A stretch of DNA of 5,569 nucleotides from an uncultured Alphaproteobacteria bacterium (lineage in GTDB: Bacteria > Pseudomonadota > Alphaproteobacteria > Rhizobiales > Pleomorphomonadaceae), in contig CALCDT010000116.1 in the NCBI GenBank assembly GCA_937900425.1, forward strand, positions 1 through 5,569, written 5' to 3'. Positions 4,432 to 5,569 of this stretch are shown here, piece after piece; the stretch's first letter is position 1, and the number at the start of each line of letters is the position of its first letter. Below the pieces are notes generated by a model that saw nothing but the letters and a program-made list of their open reading frames with translations, had not been told where the DNA came from and ran no database searches. A program made the position numbers and the translations under genes.

Positions 4432-5569
4432 ATGGCCAAGCTCCCGAGCGACCCTCAGCCGGCGACCGCCCGCAAGCCCCGCATCGGCGTGCTGATGCCC
4501 GCCGGCCGGGTGATCGACCACGACAAGGTGGTCACCCACACCTTCGGCCAGCCGGACAAGGCGACGACGCTGTTCACCAACATCGGCGACTGCTTCGTCT
4601 TCGAGTCCTCGCTGCGCATCCTCGACTTCGCCGAACTCGTGCCGATCTACGCCGCCGACGGACAGGCGCCGTCGGACGAGTACGTCGAGAAGATCGACGC
4701 TCTCGACTACCTGTTCCTGCGCGGCTCGAACTACATCAACACCAACGGCAAGTGGGATGGCATCACCACCCTCCTGGAGCGCACCAAGGTGCCGGTGATG
4801 GCCTTCGGCATCGGCGTGCAGACGCCGGACAACGCCGAGACCTATGTCAACGCATCGACCGAGCGCTTCCTCAAGCTCGTCGCCGAACGCTCGACCTCGC
4901 TCGCCGTGCGCGGAGCGCTCTCGGTCAAGGCGCTGAAGTCGATCGGCATCGACAACACCCGCGTCATCGGCTGCCCGACGGTGTTCCGCCACCGCCAGCC
5001 GACGATCCGAGTCAACCGCATCGCCGCCGAGGACATCGCCGAGCTCGGCTTCACCCTGCGTCGCAAGACCTTCGGCTTCCAGACGCTGCAACGCTACGTC
5101 ATGCGCACCCTCGCCGAGCGCCACCGCATGACGATCTTCTGCGCCGGCGAGCTCGAGGAGAAGGCGATCTACTACGCCGAGCAACGGCTCGTGTCCGATC
5201 CGGAAGCGACCATGAAGAGCGCCGTCGACGCGCTCGTAAACGAGAACTGGCTCTACGGACCGGACGACCCGCTCCTCGACCTCTACCGCCGGTCGCTGGC
5301 GGTGTTCGAGAGCGTGCAGGCCTTCGAGGCGGGCCTCAGGACGATGGATGCGGTCACAGGCTTCCGCCTGCACGGCAACCTGCTGGCGCTCGCCAACGGC
5401 ATCCCGGCCCTCTACGTCACCTACGACACCCGCACCCGCGAGTTCGTGCAGACCCTCGGCATCCCGTCGGTCGACGCCCGGCAGATGGACCGATTCTCGT
5501 TCAGAGACGCTTGGGACAAGGCCGACTTCGGCACGTTCGAGCGGGCCTATGCCCGGCGCTTCGCCGAGC
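4432..5569 (+). CDS. Polysaccharide pyruvyl transferase family protein (C-terminus beyond the window)
   Basis: Members of this family transfer pyruvate from phosphoenolpyruvate to sugar hydroxyls, forming acidic ketals on exopolysaccharides or cell-wall glycans (ExoV and CsaB are known examples). The first 379 codons are visible without a stop. Landmarks: IGVLMPAG (18-25) at the first strand of the Rossmann-like fold, LFTNIGDCFVFESSL (47-61) near the usual NIGD-type motif, FLRGSNYIN (95-103), PVMAFGIGVQ (120-129), AVRGALSVKAL with VIGCPTVF (158-168, 178-185), and the most telling block TGFRLHGNLLALANGIPALY (309-328), matching the conserved G-x-RLHG-x-x-x-A-x-x-x-GIP motif with its catalytic-type Arg and His. 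The start ATG has GGAGG (4421-4425) six bases upstream. The length already seen is close to that of a full family member, so probably little is missing. It follows the glycosyltransferase after 188 bases and likely has its own promoter. The acceptor sugar is unknown; some family members act on other glycans. Confidence 0.92.
   Translation, partial: MAKLPSDPQPATARKPRIGVLMPAGRVIDHDKVVTHTFGQPDKATTLFTNIGDCFVFESSLRILDFAELVPIYAADGQAPSDEYVEKIDALDYLFLRGSNYINTNGKWDGITTLLERTKVPVMAFGIGVQTPDNAETYVNASTERFLKLVAERSTSLAVRGALSVKALKSIGIDNTRVIGCPTVFRHRQPTIRVNRIAAEDIAELGFTLRRKTFGFQTLQRYVMRTLAERHRMTIFCAGELEEKAIYYAEQRLVSDPEATMKSAVDALVNENWLYGPDDPLLDLYRRSLAVFESVQAFEAGLRTMDAVTGFRLHGNLLALANGIPALYVTYDTRTREFVQTLGIPSVDARQMDRFSFRDAWDKADFGTFERAYARRFAE

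Noticed and set aside
4282..5373. 363-codon minus-strand frame opposite the pyruvyl transferase gene
   Set aside because: Composition typical of antisense GC-rich DNA, and the plus strand carries a continuous family match.

Overview
The window is high-GC DNA with the codon usage and gene families of an alphaproteobacterium, most likely of the order Hyphomicrobiales (Rhizobiales). The basis is the sequence style plus two family resemblances: a MarR regulator of the LdtR type known from rhizobia and Liberibacter, and a PrtD/PrsD-type type I secretion ABC transporter. The genus cannot be named from this sequence alone. Five protein-coding genes are well supported, and the two outer ones cover each window edge (one is cut at base 1, the other at base 5569).

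Layout. On the minus strand, bases 1-2100 hold a type I secretion pair: an ABC transporter/ATPase (322-2100) followed, with a 4-base ATGA overlap, by the start of its HlyD-family membrane fusion partner (1-325, running off the window). Bases 2101-2363 are a visibly AT-richer divergent control region with at least two inverted repeats and a possible small leader ORF. On the plus strand come a MarR-family regulator (2364-2945) and, 17 bases later, a family-4 glycosyltransferase (2963-4243), very likely one transcript. A 188-base gap (4244-4431) with several inverted repeats precedes a polysaccharide pyruvyl transferase family gene (4432 to beyond the end).

How it may fit together. The glycosyltransferase and pyruvyl transferase point to building and pyruvylating a surface or secreted polysaccharide. 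The divergent type I exporter could secrete a protein acting on that polysaccharide or the surface, such as a glycanase or RTX adhesin; this follows the precedent of PrsD-PrsE in Rhizobium leguminosarum and is inference, since no substrate gene is visible. The MarR regulator lies between the two arms and is well placed to control both from the shared intergenic region.

No tRNA, rRNA, CRISPR array, insertion sequence or convincing intrinsic terminator was seen. The points most worth a second look are the 20-bp imperfect palindrome in the divergent region, the small Arg-rich ORF with a strong ribosome binding site overlapping the regulator start, the mutually exclusive hairpins over the ribosome binding site of the pyruvyl transferase gene, and two back-to-back 18-bp perfect palindromes at the end of the glycosyltransferase gene. 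Nothing here clearly amounts to a new system; these are candidate control elements in a polysaccharide/secretion locus.
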